A stretch of 64,000 bases of DNA from Glandiceps talaboti (lineage: Eukaryota; Hemichordata; Enteropneusta; Spengelidae). Where the stretch lies: contig NC_135556.1 of NCBI RefSeq assembly GCF_964340395.1, forward strand, positions 5,402,001 through 5,466,000, written 5' to 3'. Under the pieces are notes generated by a model. It saw only the letters and a program-made list of their open reading frames with translations. It was not told the DNA's origin and did not search any database. The position numbers were made by a program, and so were the translations under genes. This document shows positions 1 to 14,799 of this stretch, piece after piece (the stretch's first letter is position 1; each line of letters opens with the position of its first letter).

Positions 1-683
<683 letters not shown>

Positions 684-699
684 GTCACCTGTTCAACTT

Positions 700-1600
700 T
701 AACATTGTCAATAAAAAGGTCGGGCACTACTTTAGGGTTCTTCCTAAACTCGACCTTTCGTCCAAGTAGTTTTCCTTACACCAAGTAACAAACCTATCAA
801 CTTCATCGAAATAAGTACGGTCAGAATTTGACAGGTCAACTAATGCAGAGTTATCAGAATATTTGATAAGTGGATTTGTATCGGTACCTGATGAGCAGTC
901 ATTTGTGTAAAGTGTAAATAGTTTGTGTGAGAGTATCGTGCTCTGTGAGGCACCCCTAAATGTTGAATGGAAGGCTGAACTTAATTTTTGGTAGCGAACA
1001 AACTGGGAAAGGTTGACAAGAAAATCCATTATCCAGAGGATGAGTTTGGGGTTAACGTTTAAATAACTAAGTTTATGAGCCATCATGTTTGGTTGACTTC
1101 TGTTAACGACTGATGAAAAATCAATAACCAATAGTCTTACAAATGAACTTGGTTTTTCAAGATGTGTATACGCATCGTGAAGTAATGTGAGAGTTGCATT
1201 ATCAGTACCTCTATTACTTTAATATGTAAATTGGTATGGGTCAAGGTGTGAATGTTTTTGTGGGTTTTGACAAAGTAAAATACGCTCGAAGCATTTCATC
1301 ACAATGGAAGTCAGTGCTACAGGACGATGCCTTGGAAGTTTTTAGGGACCGGACAGATGGTAGATGTTTTCCAAAGGGTTGATATCGTATGATCATTGTA
1401 CGACCAATTGAACAATCTACTGGAAACACTAGCTAACTGCGATGCATAGACATTCAGTAACCTACCACATATGTTATCAGGACCCATAGCTTTCCTTATA
1501 TTTAGTTTCTTAAAAATAGACAACTCGTTTATCACTGATTTCAAATTAACTCTTCTTTTCTTCTTATTTACTCTCAAGATCTAACCCGATGTTATCTATT
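700..1600 (-). mobile_element. Decayed non-LTR retrotransposon (LINE) reverse transcriptase fragment
   Basis: Minus-strand reading frames carry reverse transcriptase blocks in the right order. The N-terminal block is at 1577-1317 (KAMGPDNICGRLL, then STICPVPK). The palm block is at 1131-727: an IDFSS motif, a LILWIMDFL.N..QFVRYQKLSSAF segment, a GASQSTILSHKLFTLYTNDC block (family norm GAPQGTVLSPLLFTLYTNDC) and IKYSDNSALV where functional copies have F/YADD. The aspartate pair is therefore broken, and the two halves lie in different frames with the middle lost. The style fits the CR1/Rex/L2-like group. It is a dead fragment. Confidence 0.8.
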
Positions 1601-2276
1601 TCCTTTCCAAAATCGTGAATATCAAAGCGACAGTACATTACAACTTCGCCTCGCCACCACCCTGTGTTGCTTGGCAAGGTGGTAAATAAAACAAGTTTGC
1701 CTTTGGGATTATATTAACTGGGATTGTCGACACTGAATAATCCGGTCAATCATGGTACTGCGCTCATTGTATGTCACGGCGTACAAGTATAAACGACGTT
1801 CATACTTCCATGACCATAGTTTCTGCGACCTGTCATTTGTTTGACCATAGACACTCCACCTTTGTGGAGGGTCCATGGTTTGATGGGATGCGTTAATTCT
1901 GGCAAACTTGTTTGGCAAATCGATCTGACGCAATATAGCTTGTGACCGTGGCATGCATAGCTTGGGTCAAAATCTATAACACCATTAAAGTATAAATAAT
2001 GTTTAAACTTCCACGATAACACATACCTTTGAGAAATTATACTGACAGTATAATTACTCCAAGCACAGACTATTCTCGTGTCAAACCCCGACACGAACTT
2101 GTTTTTCCTTGAAGAGTATATCTCGTGAGACCTATGGAAATTATCAAAATCTATATTGTAGTTGAAAAGAGCAAGAATGAAAAGAGGGGAAATTTAAGGG
2201 ACATCATTTCTATATACACGTGTATTGTGCAAAGAACCCGATATCTTTGACCGCGTTGCCGTCAACCGAGCAATGG

Positions 2277-2278
<2 letters not shown>
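1600..2278. other. No recognisable gene
   Basis: Some short open frames exist here, but none has a recognisable domain, a convincing splice context or a homologue elsewhere in the window. Confidence 0.4.

Positions 2279-2369
<91 letters not shown>
2279..2369. repeat. (AT)n microsatellite
   Basis: Pure AT dinucleotide tract of about 91 bases. Confidence 0.97.
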
Positions 2370-2371
<2 letters not shown>

Positions 2372-2899
2372 AGGTAAGTCATAAACTGAAGGAAAAGTGC
2401 TCAATACTGAGAAGTAGAGCTGTATTTACACAAAGTACACAAGTTATGGTACGGAGGCCGTTACGATCTTCAGACGACTAAATAACGGAAATTCAAGTGA
2501 TAGAATTCGAACTCACAGAAGAACTGGTACCCGGATGTGATGCGCGTTGTTGAGTGACATGGTGGAATGATAGAATGTATTTGTTTTCGTGGACGATTTA
2601 GTGGACGATCTAGTGGAATTAATCTCTAAAAAAAACATGAATCATGGTCTGAGTACTTCACAAATGTATTCAATGCTCAAGTCCAAAGTGATGAAAGTTT
2701 CTCGATTTCCATGATCTTATCAGATCCACCTTGATAGACATAAATTCAGGCATTAATGGTGAGATTAATATCCGACTGTAGTCTTTTGGACAAGGTAATT
2801 ACTTTGATAGTCTAGTTCCTATACTGTATCATTACCATTTATACCTCCACTCACAGTATAGTCAGAGTCGTTACTCTAGAAGTCTTGAAATGCATGAGA

Positions 2900-3790
2900 T
2901 GCAATTTAAAATTCATTTACAGCCACCCACACAGTCATTAACATCATGTCTTTGTTAATAAATCACAAAACTCTAACCAATAACACAGTCCCTCATAAAG
3001 TTAGTGTTTATTGGGACAGTAATGTTCAAATGTGGTATATTTGTCAGCTCATGATGCTACTTATATACTGTTTACATCACCAAAACATTTAGGTTTCACT
3101 GATTGGGTGAACAACTTTTTGTGCTATTTGAGGGGCTTTTGGCTAGACGTGGTTTAGTTAGAAACCATATTGGCATCCAGACTATTACTTTGAAGGAGAT
3201 CATTGAAGAACAATAAAAATAAAACTCAAGGTGTGGATATGGGATCAGTGTGGCATTCTACATAGACATTCTCCAACAATTCTTGTAGACATGTTATGTA
3301 ACCATTTTTTCTTCACGAAAGGCATGTTCCCACAGGAATCAATGGGGTAGGGGTTTCTAACATTGTCTTTTGAAAGTAAATTACATGTATGTCAAAACTA
3401 AAATTATTGTATTTACTAAGAGATGAAATTCTTAAGAAAATTGAAAAGTGGTTATTGGTGGTCATAAACTCGACGTTGTTCGCTTTTTATGAATATCTAG
3501 GCGTGATTATGTCAAGCAGTGGTCTATGGTATTTAGCGCTTGCAGCTCAAGCGAGTAAAGCAATGATTGCGGTCATGAGTCAACTTGCAAAACTTGGGGA
3601 CCTCCTAGTCAAAACTAAATTTAAAAGTTTTTGACTGTAAACTATTACCGATATTAAATTATACGATGGAGATTTTGGGTTTTAATAGGTCTACTGAAAC
3701 TGAACGTGTTCAAAGTAAATTTCAGTGTTATATTTTGAGTCGTATATAAACATATATGTAGTCTTTGAGTATGGGAGCTACAAAAATGCT
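2900..3790 (+). mobile_element. Decayed LINE reverse transcriptase fragment (thumb region)
   Basis: Plus-strand frames at about 3360-3790 show the post-catalytic LINE reverse transcriptase region. KTKIIVF is followed by a frame-shifted segment ending in YEYLGVIMSSSGLW, then a QASKAMIAVMSQLAKLGD block, and after another frameshift FDCKLLPILNYTMEILGF and TERVQSKF. This is the known order 'F.YLGV...SG.W...KA', then 'PIL.Y..EIWGF', then 'VQ.KF'. Multiple stops and frameshifts show it is inactive. Upstream traces from about 2900 (GFTDWVNNFL-like) are weaker. The opposite orientation to the copies at 700-1600 and 4030-4800 indicates separate insertions. Confidence 0.65.
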
Positions 3791-4029
3791 TGACAAGTGT
3801 TCATTACGGGAAGTAGGCTGAAATGTTTTGAGATTGCTGAACGAGAGCTGCAAAACTTTAACCTCAGACCACTTCTCCTCAGCCCTGGTTCAAGTTCTTA
3901 GGTCATAGTGGTGTAAACTACATCTCAGACCACAATGTAGTGACCTGAGACTACATGTACATGTAGGCCCTACCTACTGGTATATTATGTAACTGCACTT
4001 GACGCCAGTGTGATTTCTAACTCAACTGT

Positions 4030-4800
4030 GTTATTGAAAGAACCGATGTGACGTGATCTGTTTTCTTTGTACCTGACACAATCCTAGCTGCTGTATTTTG
4101 GGCATGTTCAAGAGGGACAATGTTTTTAGCTGGCAGCCCATACAGAAGGGCCATTCAGTAGTCAGGTTTCGATGATATAAGTGCATGATCAAGGTTCTGA
4201 CAAACTCCGTTTGTAAGATACTGGCGTATGCGACCATAGACAGTGGAGGGGCCCCCTCCACTGTCAATGATGCGACCTATTGTTCGGGGGTGAAAAAGAA
4301 CTGATCTACATGTCAACGAGATGTGCTTCTTGAGGTTATAACGGTCATCAATTGTTACACAAATGGTACATGCTGAATCCACTAACTGCACAGAAGACGA
4401 TCCCATGTTGATGTGGTTCATGAGACGAGGAAGCCTGTTGAACTGAGACGTGATAAGGAGGACCTCGGTTTTGCCATCATTAAACTAGCTTATTTTGGGT
4501 CGTTTAATATCATGTGCAACAGTTTCCATCTTAGTTACTGTAGTTGACGTATGTGATTGGGGAAATATATTGGTAAATCTGGTTGTCGTCTGCATGTTGT
4601 TGCATATTGAGATTTTGATGTCGGATTAGCTTTCCAAGTGGTGGTGTGTATAGACAGCATACGCGTGTAAGAGTGGACCAAGCACAGGGTTTGTGGCACT
4701 CCACACTGCAAATGTTTGGTTTCTGATATGCCTTGTACAGAAATGGACTGTTGTATATCTTTGAGGTATAAAGACTCTAGTCGAATGCCTGTAATACCGA
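4030..4800 (-). mobile_element. Decayed LINE reverse transcriptase fragment
   Basis: Reading the minus strand from about 4760 down, a GVPQ / SVLGPLL pair in two frames is followed by a HADDNQIYQYISP block, which holds the catalytic DD of the palm. Next come DGKTEVLLI and a VTIDDRYNLKKHISLTCRS block at about 4360-4300, then ALLYGLPAKNIVPLEHAQN and AARIVSGTKKTDHVTSVL at about 4150-4030. Several frameshifts and an in-frame stop lie in between. This is the usual palm, thumb and C-terminal order of a LINE in the CR1/jockey-like style. The copy is non-functional. Confidence 0.8.
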
Positions 4801-4839
4801 GCTCGGAATAAACTTGAAATTATGCTGGAGTCAGAATTT

Positions 4840-4965
4840 ACGGGGGGGGGGGGCATGAACAAAATTGAGGTTCAAAGGGAGGGGGGCATGACAATTGTGA
4901 TGGTCTGAAAGGGCCCCCGAATATTCTGCTCATGATTTGAACCAAAATTAAACCTCAGGAGCAGT
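4840..4965. repeat. Interspersed G-rich repeat copy
   Basis: A poly-G tract is followed by a segment with GTCTGAAAGGGCCCCCGAATATT and TGCTCATGATTTGAACCAAA-like motifs. It matches the segments near 375-560 and 26800-26905. Confidence 0.5.
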
Positions 4966-5002
4966 TGTTTACCAAGTAAATTTACATTTGTATAAGTGTA
5001 TG

Positions 5003-6270
<1,268 letters not shown>

Positions 6271-6426
6271 ATAGTCTCGCTGCCAGACTCGAGACTATCG
6301 TCCCTAATCTGTTTACCGAGCGGCGCAGCCGCGAGAAGAGAGGGACCAGTCCCCCTCTCTTCTCGCGGCTGCGCCGCTCGGTAAACAGATTAGGGACGAT
6401 AGTCTCGAGTCTGGCAGCGAGACTAT
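6271..6426. mobile_element. Perfect foldback (inverted-repeat) element
   Basis: Bases 6271-6344 and 6353-6426 are perfect reverse complements: 74-bp arms with an 8-bp spacer. Each arm contains a smaller inverted pair, ATAGTCTCG near its outer end and CGAGACTAT further in, and a GC-rich core (GAGCGGCGCAGCCGCGAG). Composition is far more GC-rich than the surroundings. Perfect arms imply recent origin or ongoing homogenisation. It fits a small non-autonomous foldback/MITE-like element or a templated inversion. No coding capacity; open frames across it are palindrome artefacts. Confidence 0.85.
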
Positions 6427-8045
6427 GCTCCTCACAGCAGTTTGTTTTTCCCGCATATGCATACATTACCCATAATCCTTTTAAGTATTCTGCAGATATC
6501 TGTGCAATGTGCACTCATGACTCATGAAAATCTGGAATGCACTGATCGAAGCCAATTGTACAGTTATACTATAAAAACAGGAGTTATGAGTATACCACAT
6601 TGAAATAAAACAAGAGAATAAGAGATGAGGGCCCTCAGAATCGTCACGTAGAGTGATATAACAGTTACATGGATGCCGGGCATGTACCCATAGGTACGGG
6701 ACCGGGGGGGGGGGGGGGGGTTCTGCATGCCGAACGTCATTAAGTATTTCCTTTACTTTGGTGCTCATGATCGTAATTTGGATGATGCCCAAGATATTTG
6801 AGGCGTGAATACCTGTTGTTCTTCTAAAGGCTTGTTTATTACTGTGAAGATCACACCCTAACACTTAATTGTTCTATAAACGACACATGGACAAGAATAC
6901 TATTCCCATAGAGGTTAGTCTAGTTAATTCCTGATGGACCGTATTTCGTTCAGCGTTACGTTGTACATAACACGGTCCGTCAGAAACTATAGACGACATG
7001 GACGACATGGATGCCATATAATATTCCCAATAGTCACTCAATTTTACTTAGCTAGAAATAATGTCCACAGACTCAAATCTGTCAGCACGTCTCTACTGTG
7101 AGTTTGTTGACGCTATTGGCCGGTCAGGTTTGTTAAGAAGCTCCATACACTAGCAATATTTGTGGCCCAATTTTAAACTATTATTGGAAACGATTGTCAT
7201 GTCATCTAAATCTGTATTACTACGCATCAAACGCGTAGAAATGTGAAACACGTTTAGTGGTGCCGGTATGTAGTGCATAATGAAAAGGCGTACTACGAAC
7301 ATTTATTTCAAAATGAGCCCTGTGATATTACAATCTACGTACGTCCTAACCATGTAGTTCATATCATAAGCCTGCTTATATACATACATATGTATCGAAT
7401 ACACTAGCTACACGTATAGCGTTTATGTACGTATTGATTGCAAGCACGGTAGATTTGAATATTCATTTGTTTACTGCCCGGTTATCGGGGTGAACTCATG
7501 AATATATTCTGAACTAAATGCAAATGTATTCAAATCACTTCCGACTCGCAATCTGAACTATTTTTCAGATCGAGTATAATCCGATTAGACAGGCGCTAAT
7601 GGGAAAGTACAGAAACGTCCACCTCATCAGCATAAAAGTACAGAATTGAACTCAATCTGAACTATAGTACGGAAAATGTCGTAAACTGTACTATTTTTTC
7701 TACTAGTGAAAGTCAATGAGATACACGAGTGTGAGCGCCACCATGTGGTAGTAACTAATACGAAATACCAAAGTATACCTCAACAAGTAGATGCTAGCGG
7801 CTTAAAGATACTGTAAGGCATATTGTGATGCCAACATGGTAAAACACATTTCTGTTCGTTTGAAGAGGGAAAAATGTAAATGTATGCCAGTCCGTGTTTA
7901 GTAATACTTCAAAATCAGGACATCAGTAACTTAACCTTGAGTTATGTGGTAAATCATGATTGTTCACTACAAATATAGCTGTCATTAACTAAAAAGTTAT
8001 ATGAGTAAGAAAAATAATGAATGTATATCTTGTTCTGCATTTTTA

Positions 8046-8046
<1 letters not shown>
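6427..8046. other. No gene seen; poly-G run at 6704-6720
   Basis: A 17-base G run lies at 6704-6720. The rest shows no supported exon, RNA or repeat array. Confidence 0.4.

Positions 8047-8128
<82 letters not shown>
8047..8128. repeat. (TA)n microsatellite
   Basis: Pure TA dinucleotide tract of about 82 bases. Confidence 0.97.
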
Positions 8129-8131
<3 letters not shown>

Positions 8132-8487
8132 GATCTTAAAGACATTAGCCACACCTAACTCCTACGAAGTTTCTGCAATTTTGATAGTCAAACCTGTAGG
8201 TCAAGGTAATGATCAAGAAAGCTTGCACATGATTATGTCGGGGGTAGACACTTGAATAGAGTCTATGTATTGAAGTTTTTGAGTTGTGCAATAATATAAT
8301 GATTTTGTACTAAAATATGGCTGCCATTCAATACAGATTACCCGAATACTAAAAATAATGCTTGTCTATAGTTCTTTTCTTCGTATTTCTTGTAAACATA
8401 ATTTAAAAGAAAATTGGCAATGTGTAAAGACTACAATGCCTCCGCGATAGGCAGGAATTGGCTTGATTTTGATAATGTTTGAGTTAT

Positions 8488-9028
8488 GCTTCAATTTCAA
8501 TCAATGCAATTGACTCCGCTTTCCACATTTTCTTTATCAATGCATCGATTCTGATCTGAATTCTGTACCAATAAGTTCAAGAATTATCATTTCTTTTACC
8601 TGGCCTGGTTTCTGATATCCAGGGTCGAACATTTTGACCAATTTAAAGTGCCATCTAGCTACTGATAACTGGGATGACAAGCCTGGTGGACACCATGATG
8701 ACCTTCCTATGGTATGCCTTGTTTAAAGCGTGTCAAAGTTTGTAAGATAGGCATTGAGAAGATGAGTCAAAGATCATTTAATCATAATCTTGGTGATGTT
8801 GGTATTTTAGGCTAAATACATTCAGTTCTTGTAAGTTTAAGTCGTGTATTGCTGTTTTACAGATTAAAACATCATCATTAACCGATTAATTTGTTTAGTT
8901 ACGAATATGGAAAGATATTTGGGGAAAAGTTTTCACTCCAAAAAGATTTATGTTCATGGTTTAAGACTCTTGGCGACCAAACCCACGCTAATAAAATAGT
9001 GTATCGATGTGACATTTTAGTAACATGA
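8488..9028 (+). repeat. Unidentified repeat family, copy 1
   Basis: About 540 bp recurring almost unchanged at 9670, 12114 and 13244. It begins GCTTCAATTTCAATCAATGC and runs through a conserved CCTGGCCTGGTTTCTGATAT segment to AAAATAGTGTATCGATGTG. It carries no intact long reading frame. More diverged relatives sit at about 10850-11165 (same strand) and about 14520-14710 (opposite strand). Confidence 0.85.
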
Positions 9029-9037
9029 TGATAGAAT

Positions 9038-10460
9038 GTCCAATGTATTCCGTTTTGTATAGTTTCAGTAGTTTAGTGGTATTTAACAGAAACCCATCAT
9101 TATGAATTGATTACGTTTTCATCGTAGCTTTGAATACGGGAAAGTTGTAAAAAATGAAAAGCCTTTATTTCCAAACGGTTTAACAGGTTTATACACGACA
9201 TATTTTAACTTGTTATTTAAGCTAGCCATTATCTAAATGCTAGCATTACTACTGATGAACATTTAGGCATGATTCCACGTCCAACAATGACTGACCCATA
9301 CCAATAAAATCTGGTATCGATGTATAGTTTAAAGAACCTTGTAGGTAAATTATTTTGTTTTTGCATTCTGTTATATAGACATGATTGATAATATGTGCTT
9401 TGATCGATACGAAGTATGATTCAGAGGCTAACCTTATACCATCCACGAATTAGGCCATCATTGACAATGTCTAGAATAAGATTGATGCAAAAAACCTCCT
9501 GACAACGCAGAAAGAACAGTCACTTTTTAGGCCTATTTATGTGCGATGCAAATTTTAAGAGTATCGTATATACAAATTTGTCATGTATTATTTGTAACTG
9601 TGACACGTGCTTTCCATGTTCGTAAATGCAATAAAAACATTTCCCGAATTATTGTCGATAAAAAAATTTGCTTCAATTTCAATCAATGCAATTGACTCCG
9701 CTTTCCACATTTTCTTCATCAATGCATCGATTCTGATCTGAATTCTGTACCAATAAGTTCAAGAATTATCATTTCTTTTACCTGGCCTGGTTTCTGATAT
9801 CCAGGGTCGAACATTTTAACCAATTTAAAGTGCCATCTAGCTACTGATAACTGGGATGACAAGCCTGGTGGACACCATGATGACCTTCCTATGGTAGGCA
9901 TTGTTTAAAGTGTGTCAAAGTTTGTAAGATAGGCATTGAGAAGATGAGTCAAAGATCATTTAATCATAATCTTGGTGATGTTGGTATTTTAGGCTAAATA
10001 CATTCAGTTCTTGTAAGTTTAAGTCGTGTATTGCTGTTTTACAGATTAAAACATCATCATTAACCAATTAATTTGTTTAGTTACGAATATGGAAAGATAT
10101 TTGGGGAAAAGTTTTCACTCCAAAAAGATTTATGTTCATAATTTAAAACTCTTGGCGACCAAACCCACGCTAATAAAATAGTGTATCGATGTGACATTTT
10201 AGTAACATGATGATAAATGGTTTTATGTATCATTTTGCTGTCTAGGTTTCGTAGAAACTTTATAGATAAGACGTGTTTTGGTCTGATACAAAGTGTGATT
10301 AGGAGATACTAAGTTGTGTATAATTTTGTACCAAGTACGAATTGGGCTATTAAAGGGTGATGTAGACAAACTGACCTGTATACATGGATTCTTTTGCAAA
10401 TGCAGAGAAAACAGTTACTTTGGGCATTTCGTTGATTTTTATATACACAAAAACAATCTT
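9038..10460 (+). repeat. Segmental duplication, left copy (pairs with 11482-12904)
   Basis: About 1.42 kb here is repeated nearly identically 2444 bp downstream. It includes repeat-family copy 2 (9670-10210) and the flanking sequences on both sides. Short frames on either strand recur identically in both copies but have no recognisable domain. Confidence 0.85.
9670..10210 (+). repeat. Unidentified repeat family, copy 2
   Basis: Second near-identical copy of the 540-bp unit, inside the left segmental duplicate. It is followed by an ATGATGATAAATGG... tail shared with copies 3 and 4 but not copy 1. Confidence 0.85.
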
Positions 10461-10849
10461 GTAAATTTCATATACCAACTTTATCATGTATCATTTACAA
10501 CTAGGATGGCAATCATTGAAAACAATGTTAATTTCATATAAAATACTGACCCAAATCACATGGTCTTTTTCACTACATAATCGGATTGACTTCTGCACTG
10601 AAGCATAACTGTAACATTTAGGTGCGTCAGTCATATTAGGAAGTTTGGAACATTGGCACTGATTAAAAGTAGGACACGTATATATACACTACATCAAATC
10701 ACTATGACAGCGAGACGTGGAAATAATCAAACAAGTAAACTTACTGAAGGCTTTACATAGAATGTTTCGTCTGTATAATTTTGAATGTCTTACCTACCTA
10801 GATAGCGTGATTTCGCAAACGTGGTACGATTGAAGAGAAATTGTCCAGT

Positions 10850-11165
10850 TCAAAATCTGTTCAAATTTGTTTTGAAAATGTTCATGGGGATATATTTTGG
10901 ATAAATTGTATCAATGTCATGTCTTTAACTCTTCCTTGCACATTTTATGAACCAAGCATTGAGTATGACCCACATTTAGTAACAATATCTTTAATATCTT
11001 CATCAGTTATCAATTCTTTTAACTGGGGTGGTTTTTCATATCCAGGGGTGAACGTTTTGAACAATGTGAAATGCTTAGTCATCATCACGTGATCGATAAC
11101 ATTACAAGAATCACCTCATCCCAGCTTGGTGACACCATGACATCTTCTTGAGATATGGATTATTT
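10850..11165 (+). repeat. Diverged member of the 540-bp repeat family
   Basis: Weaker similarity to the 540-bp family. On the plus strand the translated cores align as SS.I..SF.W.GF.YPG.N.L.N.KC; on the minus strand as F.PGY.KP.Q.KE. I cannot tell which strand, if either, once coded for protein. Confidence 0.5.
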
Positions 11166-11481
11166 AAGGGTCGAGGTCAATAGTTCAATGTATGATAAAA
11201 AAACCGAAATTAATTTATTATAGCATTTACTATAGCGAAACTTTCTCTTCTCAATTTGATGACATTGTTTAAACTCTTTATATAGGGGTAGAATCAGATC
11301 CATTAAAAGTAAAATTGTTTTTATAGGATGAGAACTAAAATGGCTCACCCCCTCCCAGTAAAAGAATTTAGTTCTTTTATTCTACATTGAGCGATTGATC
11401 TCGCCACTTAAGTGTGTCAAAGTTTGTCAACTGAAGCCATGGCGCCACATACAACTAATTACAGTTAAGTTGGTATTCTAT

Positions 11482-12904
11482 GTCCAATGTATTCCGTTTT
11501 GTATAGTTTCAGTAGTTTAGTGGTATTTAACAGAAACCCATCATTATGAATTGATTACGTTTTCATCGTAGCTTTGAATACGGGAAAGTTGTAAAAAATG
11601 AAAAGCCTTTATTTCCAAACGGTTTAACAGGTTTATACACGACATATTTTAATTTGTTATTTAAGCTAGCCATTATCTAAATGCTAGCATTACTACTGAT
11701 GGACATTTAGGCATGATTCCACGTCCAACAATGACTGACCCATACCAATAAAATCTGGTATCGATGTATAGTTTAAAGAACCTTGTAGGTAAATAATTTT
11801 GTTTTTGCATTCTGTTATATAGACATGATTGATAATATGTGCTTTGATCGATACGAAGTATGATTCAGAGGCTAACCTTATACCATCCACGAATTAGGCC
11901 ATCATTGACAATGTCTAGAATAAGATTGATGCTAAAAACCTCCTGACAACGCAGAAAGAACAGTCACTTTTTAGGCCTATTTATGTGCGATGCAAATTTT
12001 AAGAGTATCGTATATACAATTTTGTCATGTATTATTTATAACTGTGACACATGCTTTCCATGTTCGTAACTGCAATAAAAACATTTCCCGAATTATTGTC
12101 GATAAAAAAATTTGCTTCAATTTCAATCAATGCAATTGGCTCCGCTTTCCACATTTTCTTCATCAATGCATCGATTCTGATCTGAATTCTGTACCAATAA
12201 GTTCAAGAATTATCATTTCTTTTACCTGGCCTGGTTTCTGATATCCAGGGTCGAACATTTTGACCAATTTAAAGTGCCATCTAGCTACTGATAACTGGGA
12301 TGACAAGCCTGGTGGACACCATGATGACCTTCCTATGGTATGCCTTGTTTAAAGCGTGTCAAAGTTTGTAAGATAGGCATTGAGAAGATGAGTCAAAGAT
12401 CATTTAATCATAATCTTGGTGATGTTGGTATTTTAGGCTAAATACATTCAGTTCTTGTAAGTTTAAGTCGTGTATTGCTGTTTTACAGATTAAAACATCA
12501 TCATTAACCAATTAATTTGTTTAGTTACGAATATGGAAAGATATTTGGGGAAAAGTTTTCACTCCAAAAAGATTTATGTTCATAATTTAAAACTCTTGGC
12601 GACCAAACCCACGCTAATAAAATAGTGTATCGATGTGACATTTTAGTAACATGATGATAAATGGTTTTGTGTATCATTTTGCTGTCTAGGTTTCGTAGAA
12701 ACTTTATAGATAAGATGTGTTTTGGTCTGATACAAAGTGTGATTAGGAGATACTAAGTTGTGTATAACTTTGTACCAAGTACGAACTGGGCTATCAAAGG
12801 GTGATGTAGACAAACTGACCTGTATACATGGATTCTTTTGCAATGCAGAGAAAACAGTTACTTTGGGCATTTCGTTGATTTTTATATACGCAAAAACAAT
12901 GTCT
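11482..12904 (+). repeat. Segmental duplication, right copy (pairs with 9038-10460)
   Basis: Near-identical copy of 9038-10460 at a constant offset of 2444 bp, with only scattered substitutions. It includes repeat-family copy 3 starting at 12114. Similarity to the left copy stops after about 12904. Confidence 0.85.
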
Positions 12905-13243
12905 TGTGAATTTCAGATTACAACTTTTTTGCATTCTGTATTATAGACATGATTGATAATATATGCTTTGATCGATACGAAGTATGATTCAGAGGCTAAA
13001 TTTACACCATCCAAAAATTAAGCCATCATTGAAAATGTCTAGAATAGGATCCATGCAAAAAAGTTCCTGACAACGCAGATAGAAAATTCACTTTTGTAGG
13101 TCTATTTATGCGCGATGCAATTTTTAAGAGTTTCGTATATACAATTTTATCACGTATTATTTATAACCGTGACACATACTTTCCATGTTCGTATTAAACT
13201 GCAATAAAAACATTTCCCGAATTATTGTCGATAAAAAAAAATT

Positions 13244-14390
13244 GCTTCAATTTCAATCAATGCAATTGACTCCGCTTTCCACATTTTCTTCATCAATGCA
13301 TCGATTCTGATCTGAATTCTGTACCAATAAGTTCAAGAATTATCATTTCATTTACCTGGCCTGGTTCTGATATCCAGGGTCGAACATTTTAACCAATTTA
13401 AAGTGCCATCTAGCTACTGATAACTGGGATAACAAGCCCAGTGAACACCATGATGACCTTCCTATGGTATGCATTGTTTAAAGCGTGTCAAAGTTTGTAA
13501 GATAGGCATTGAGAAGATGAGTCAAAGATCATTTAATCATAATCTTGGTGATGTTGGTATTTTAGGCTAAATACATTCAGTTCTTGTAAGTTTAAGTCGT
13601 GTATTGCTGTTTTACAGATTAAAACATCATCATTAACCGATTAATTTGTTTAGTTACGAATATGGAAAGATATTTGGGGAAAAGTTTTCACTCCAAAAAG
13701 ATTTATGTTCATGATTTAAAACTCTTGGCGACCAAACCCACGCTAATAAAATAGTGTATCGATGTGACATTTTAGTAACATGATGATAAATGGTTTTGTG
13801 TATCATTTTGCTGTCTAGGTTTCGTAGAAAAGTTATAGATAAGACGTGTTTTGGTCTGATACAAAGTGTGATTAGGAGATACTAAGTTGTGTATAATTTT
13901 GTACCAAGTACGAATTGGGCTATTAAAGGGTGATGTAGACAAACTGACCTGTATACATGGATTCTTTTGCAATGCAGAGAAAACAGTTACTTTGGGCATT
14001 TCGTTGATTTTTATATACGCAAAAACAATGTCTTGTGAATTTCAGATTACAACTTTATCTATCATGTATCATTTACAACTAGGATGATAATCATTCGAAA
14101 CAATGTTAATTTCCTATAAAATACTGACCCAAATCACATGGTGTTTTCACTACATAATCGGATTGCCTTCTGCACTGAAGCATAAGTGTAACATTTAGGT
14201 GCGTCAGTCATATTAGGAAGTTTGGAACATTGGCACTGATTAAAAGTAGGACACATTTACACTACATCAAATCATTATGACAGCGAGACGTGGAAATAAT
14301 CAAACAAGTAAACTTACTGAAGGCTTTACATAGAATGTTTCGTCTGTATAATTTTGAATGTCTTACCTACCTAGATAGCGTATTTTCGCT
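13244..14390 (+). repeat. Repeat-family copy 4 with downstream tail
   Basis: Bases 13244-13785 are the fourth near-identical copy of the 540-bp unit. The following 13785-14080 matches the tail of copies 2 and 3. About 14080-14390 matches 10505-10820, ending in the same ACTTACTGAAGGC and CCTACCTAGATAGCGT stretches. The block thus grew by more than one duplication. Confidence 0.8.
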
Positions 14391-14519
14391 GACTTACTGA
14401 TATCAAACTGTTTTGAATTAGTCGAATTTTCTCCATTGATACTAGACTTTGCATCTGAATTTAATACCTTGGATATGGTGATAAAGTATCTGATGTGTAC
14501 AATTATTACACGACATTAT

Positions 14520-14710
14520 GAGCATCTTTTATTCATCTTCTCTAGACCTATGTTGCAAACTTTGACACACTTTAAACAATCTATATCATAGAAAGCTCAC
14601 CATGCATAGCATCGTCAGACTTGGACAAGATAATACTTGTCTTCCCAGTTATCATTCGCAAGATAGATGTGAGTAAACACTTTAAATTGATGTTTTGATG
14701 TAAAACTATA
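14520..14710 (-). repeat. Inverted, diverged copy of the 540-bp repeat core
   Basis: The minus strand reads ATCAATTTAAAGTG, then GATAACTGGGA.GACAAG, then GATG.TATGCATGG. This parallels the plus-strand order of the core in copies 1-4. It is the only copy in reverse orientation. Confidence 0.5.
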
Positions 14711-14799
14711 TGAGAGATGACACCTCTTACATTTAGATAGATATTTGCATGAAATTGGCTTTTCCATTTCAATTCCAGTTACACGATAAGCATCACGGA

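Noticed and set aside
9249-11890. Identical 65-codon frames at 9249-9446 and 11693-11890
   Set aside because: They are identical because the DNA is duplicated as a 1.4-kb segment; this is not evidence of coding.
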